6,733 nucleotides of DNA, from the NCBI GenBank assembly GCA_025925185.1, contig JAICLV010000126.1, positions 1 through 6,733 on the forward strand, in the 5' to 3' direction. Every line of letters begins with the position of its first letter. Position 1 is the stretch's first letter. The notes under the pieces are model-generated. The model did no database searches. It was not told the DNA's origin and saw only the letters and a program-made list of their open reading frames with translations. Positions 5,144-6,733 of this stretch are shown here, in pieces. Source of the stretch: Acidothermaceae bacterium. GTDB taxonomy: Bacteria > Actinomycetota > Actinomycetes > Acidothermales > Acidothermaceae. The translations under genes and the position numbers were made by a program.

Positions 5144-6733
5144 CTACTTGATCATGAGTTTCGCTCCGAACACCGGTGAGGTGGAGTCGGTGCCGATGTA
5201 GAAACCGAGCCCGTCCAGGTGCTTCGCAGCGTCGGGCGCGTCGGAGCCCGCCGCGGTGGCGAGCGCCCCGATGTTGAGGTAGCCCGCGACGACCGACTTG
5301 TCGGGCACGTCGGACAGCGCGTTCTTGAACGACGCGTCGTCGGCGAGCTTGCCTGCGCCCGGCTGGTCGTCGTTCGTGACGACCACGCTGGAACCCTGCG
5401 CCTTGGCGTCGAGGGTGAGCTCACCGTCGACCCCGAGTAGCGCCGTGAGCAGCTTCGCCGTGTGCAGGCCGCTGTTCACGTCGTCCGGATGGGTGAGCAC
5501 GGTGAAGAACGGGTTGTCGAGGTTGGGGTCGTCGGCCGGGATGCGGTCGATGCCGGCCGCGATTCCGCTGCCGAGCAGGTTCTCCGCGTCCTCGGGCAAC
5601 TTGATGCCCAGTTGCGCGCCCGCCTGGTCGAGTTCGGATTGCAGGCTCGCGCCTAGCAGCCCGGAGCTCAAGGTGGCGAGCTCGGTCTTGATGAGCTGCT
5701 CGGGGTTGGCGAGTGCGACACCCATCACCGTTCCGCCGGGCAGGTCGCCGAGCGTGCCCCGTGCGTCGCCGTTGGCGAACGCCTTGCTCGTGTCGTTGGT
5801 CTTGCTGCCCAGTACCCGACCCTCGAGCGCGACGTAGCTGGGCTGCACCCGCACGCCCATGACGACGCGGCCGAGGTCGTTCAGGTCCGGCAGGCCGGTG
5901 AGGCCGCCCGAGTTCAGCAGCCCCTGCGCCTCCGCAGGCAAGGACGTCGACATGGCCTTGATCGTCGCGCCGAGATCCCACCAGGCGGTGACGACGCGGT
6001 CACCCTTGAGTTCGGCGAGGTCGCTGCTGAAGTTGTGGTTGCTCGTGATGTTCGCCTTGCGGGCGGCGGCCACCGCGGCGTCAACGCTCGACTGGTTTTG
6101 GCCGAGGATCGCGTAACCGTCCTGCATCGAGTAGCCGACGGTGTCGCCCGTGTCAGACTCGGCGTTCAGCTTCTCGATGCCCGCGCGCGCCTTGGCGGCG
6201 TCCTTCACCTCGAGGATGCCGACGACGGCGGGCTTGCCCTGCGCGTCGGGGTAGACGGCGATGGCCAGCCGGTCGCCGAGCCACGGCTTGATGTCGGTGT
6301 CGTAGTTGATCTGGTCGGCGGTGTCGGCGGCGAAGACGCTTGCGAGCAGGCCGTCCTTGAGCTGGTCGGCGCTCGCGATCTTGGGCGCGTCGGGGAACTT
6401 GCGCTCGAACTCCCACGCGGCGACCTTCGCCGACGCCGACGGGTCGAGGTCGACCTTGATGTAGGCCATCGAGTTCGCCGGCGCCCACTTGTCGGGCTGG
6501 CCGCCCTTGCTGGCGAGCAGCTTGTACGCGGTGAACCCGCCGCCGGCCAAGATAATCGCGAGCACGACGACAACGCTGGTGATGACCGGCGCGAGCCGCC
6601 GATTTCGCTGCGGCGGCCCGGCGAGGATGACATCGCCGGTCCCGTAGCCGCCCGAGCCGAACGTGCCCGCGCCGAGGTTCGCCGCCGCAGGTTGCCCGTA
6701 AGCAGGTTGCCCGTAAGCAGGTTGCCCGTAAGC
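5144..6733 (-). CDS. DUF3352-family membrane-anchored protein, N-terminus outside window
   Basis: The frame is open from the window edge (6733) to TAG 5144-5146, giving 529 visible residues. Residues 1-46 are a Gly/Pro/Tyr/Ala-rich, presumably cytoplasmic, tail starting with three AYGQP repeats and ending in the basic RNRR. Residues about 47-73 form one transmembrane helix (VITSVVVVLAIILAGGG core), and the remainder would be outside the membrane. The motif AYIKVDLDPS at 90-99, followed by a KFPDAP segment, is typical of actinobacterial DUF3352 proteins. I see no cysteine in the visible chain, as is common for exported actinobacterial domains. The GTG at 6565 falls inside the helix, so it cannot be the true start. 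The external part seems to hold two related halves (about 83-266 and 329-498). The family has no established function. The downstream helicase-associated gene, on the same strand 75 bp away, may or may not share its transcript. Confidence 0.85.
   Translation of the reverse strand, partial: AYGQPAYGQPAYGQPAAANLGAGTFGSGGYGTGDVILAGPPQRNRRLAPVITSVVVVLAIILAGGGFTAYKLLASKGGQPDKWAPANSMAYIKVDLDPSASAKVAAWEFERKFPDAPKIASADQLKDGLLASVFAADTADQINYDTDIKPWLGDRLAIAVYPDAQGKPAVVGILEVKDAAKARAGIEKLNAESDTGDTVGYSMQDGYAILGQNQSSVDAAVAAARKANITSNHNFSSDLAELKGDRVVTAWWDLGATIKAMSTSLPAEAQGLLNSGGLTGLPDLNDLGRVVMGVRVQPSYVALEGRVLGSKTNDTSKAFANGDARGTLGDLPGGTVMGVALANPEQLIKTELATLSSGLLGASLQSELDQAGAQLGIKLPEDAENLLGSGIAAGIDRIPADDPNLDNPFFTVLTHPDDVNSGLHTAKLLTALLGVDGELTLDAKAQGSSVVVTNDDQPGAGKLADDASFKNALSDVPDKSVVAGYLNIGALATAAGSDAPDAAKHLDGLGFYIGTDSTSPVFGAKLMIK
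6689..6733 (-). repeat. Perfect 15-bp tandem repeat encoding AYGQP
   Basis: Three identical 15-bp units (plus-strand AGGTTGCCCGTAAGC) at 6689-6703, 6704-6718 and 6719-6733 run to the window edge, so more copies may follow. In the minus-strand gene each unit encodes Ala-Tyr-Gly-Gln-Pro using the same five codons. Identity at synonymous positions points to recent expansion by slippage. It is in frame, so copy-number changes would lengthen or shorten the cytoplasmic tail without a frameshift. Confidence 0.9.

Noticed and set aside
5144..6565. GTG at 6565 as the start of the DUF3352 protein
   Set aside because: It falls in the middle of the transmembrane helix. The frame is open with a basic flank and repeat-rich tail up to the window edge.
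6205..6633. Minus-strand Ser/Arg/Pro-rich ORF overlapping the DUF3352 gene
   Set aside because: It is an alternate-frame shadow. The DUF3352 frame has a transmembrane helix and family motifs.

Overview
The window looks like ordinary chromosomal DNA from a high-GC Actinomycetota. Support for this comes from the strong G/C bias at third codon positions, a carbohydrate ABC operon with no ATPase gene beside its permeases, a helicase-associated/WYL protein of the kind found in mycobacteria and relatives, and an actinobacterial-style DUF3352 membrane-anchored protein. I cannot assign a genus.

Layout: positions 1-2547 (+ strand) are the distal part of a sugar-uptake operon. It holds the C-terminal half of an extracellular solute-binding protein (1-603, cut by the window edge), a 110-bp gap with a 14-bp-stem hairpin (623-655), a MalF-type permease (714-1664) and, one base later, a MalG-type permease (1666-2547). 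The two permeases would form the transmembrane heterodimer that receives sugar from the binding protein. The ATPase is not in the window and cannot lie directly downstream, because an opposing gene begins there.

Positions 2540-6733 (- strand) hold two genes reading toward the operon. The first in transcription order is a partial DUF3352-family protein (5144-6733). It has a cytoplasmic Gly/Pro/Tyr-rich tail, one transmembrane helix and a large cysteine-free external domain that appears internally duplicated. Its 5' end is lost at the window edge, inside a perfect 15-bp tandem repeat. After a 75-bp gap comes an 842-residue helicase-associated protein with a C-terminal WYL-like domain (2540-5068), possibly leaderless. 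Its stop overlaps the MalG-type permease stop by 8 bp, so the two transcription units converge with no spacer.

I found no RNA genes, CRISPR arrays, insertion sequences or attachment sites, and no non-coding stretch longer than 110 bp. No clear new multi-gene system is visible. The points most worth a second look are the intra-operon hairpin, the overlapping convergent stops, the helicase-associated gene lacking its usual XPB helicase neighbour downstream, the possible operator/leaderless start of that gene, and the internal duplication in the DUF3352 protein.
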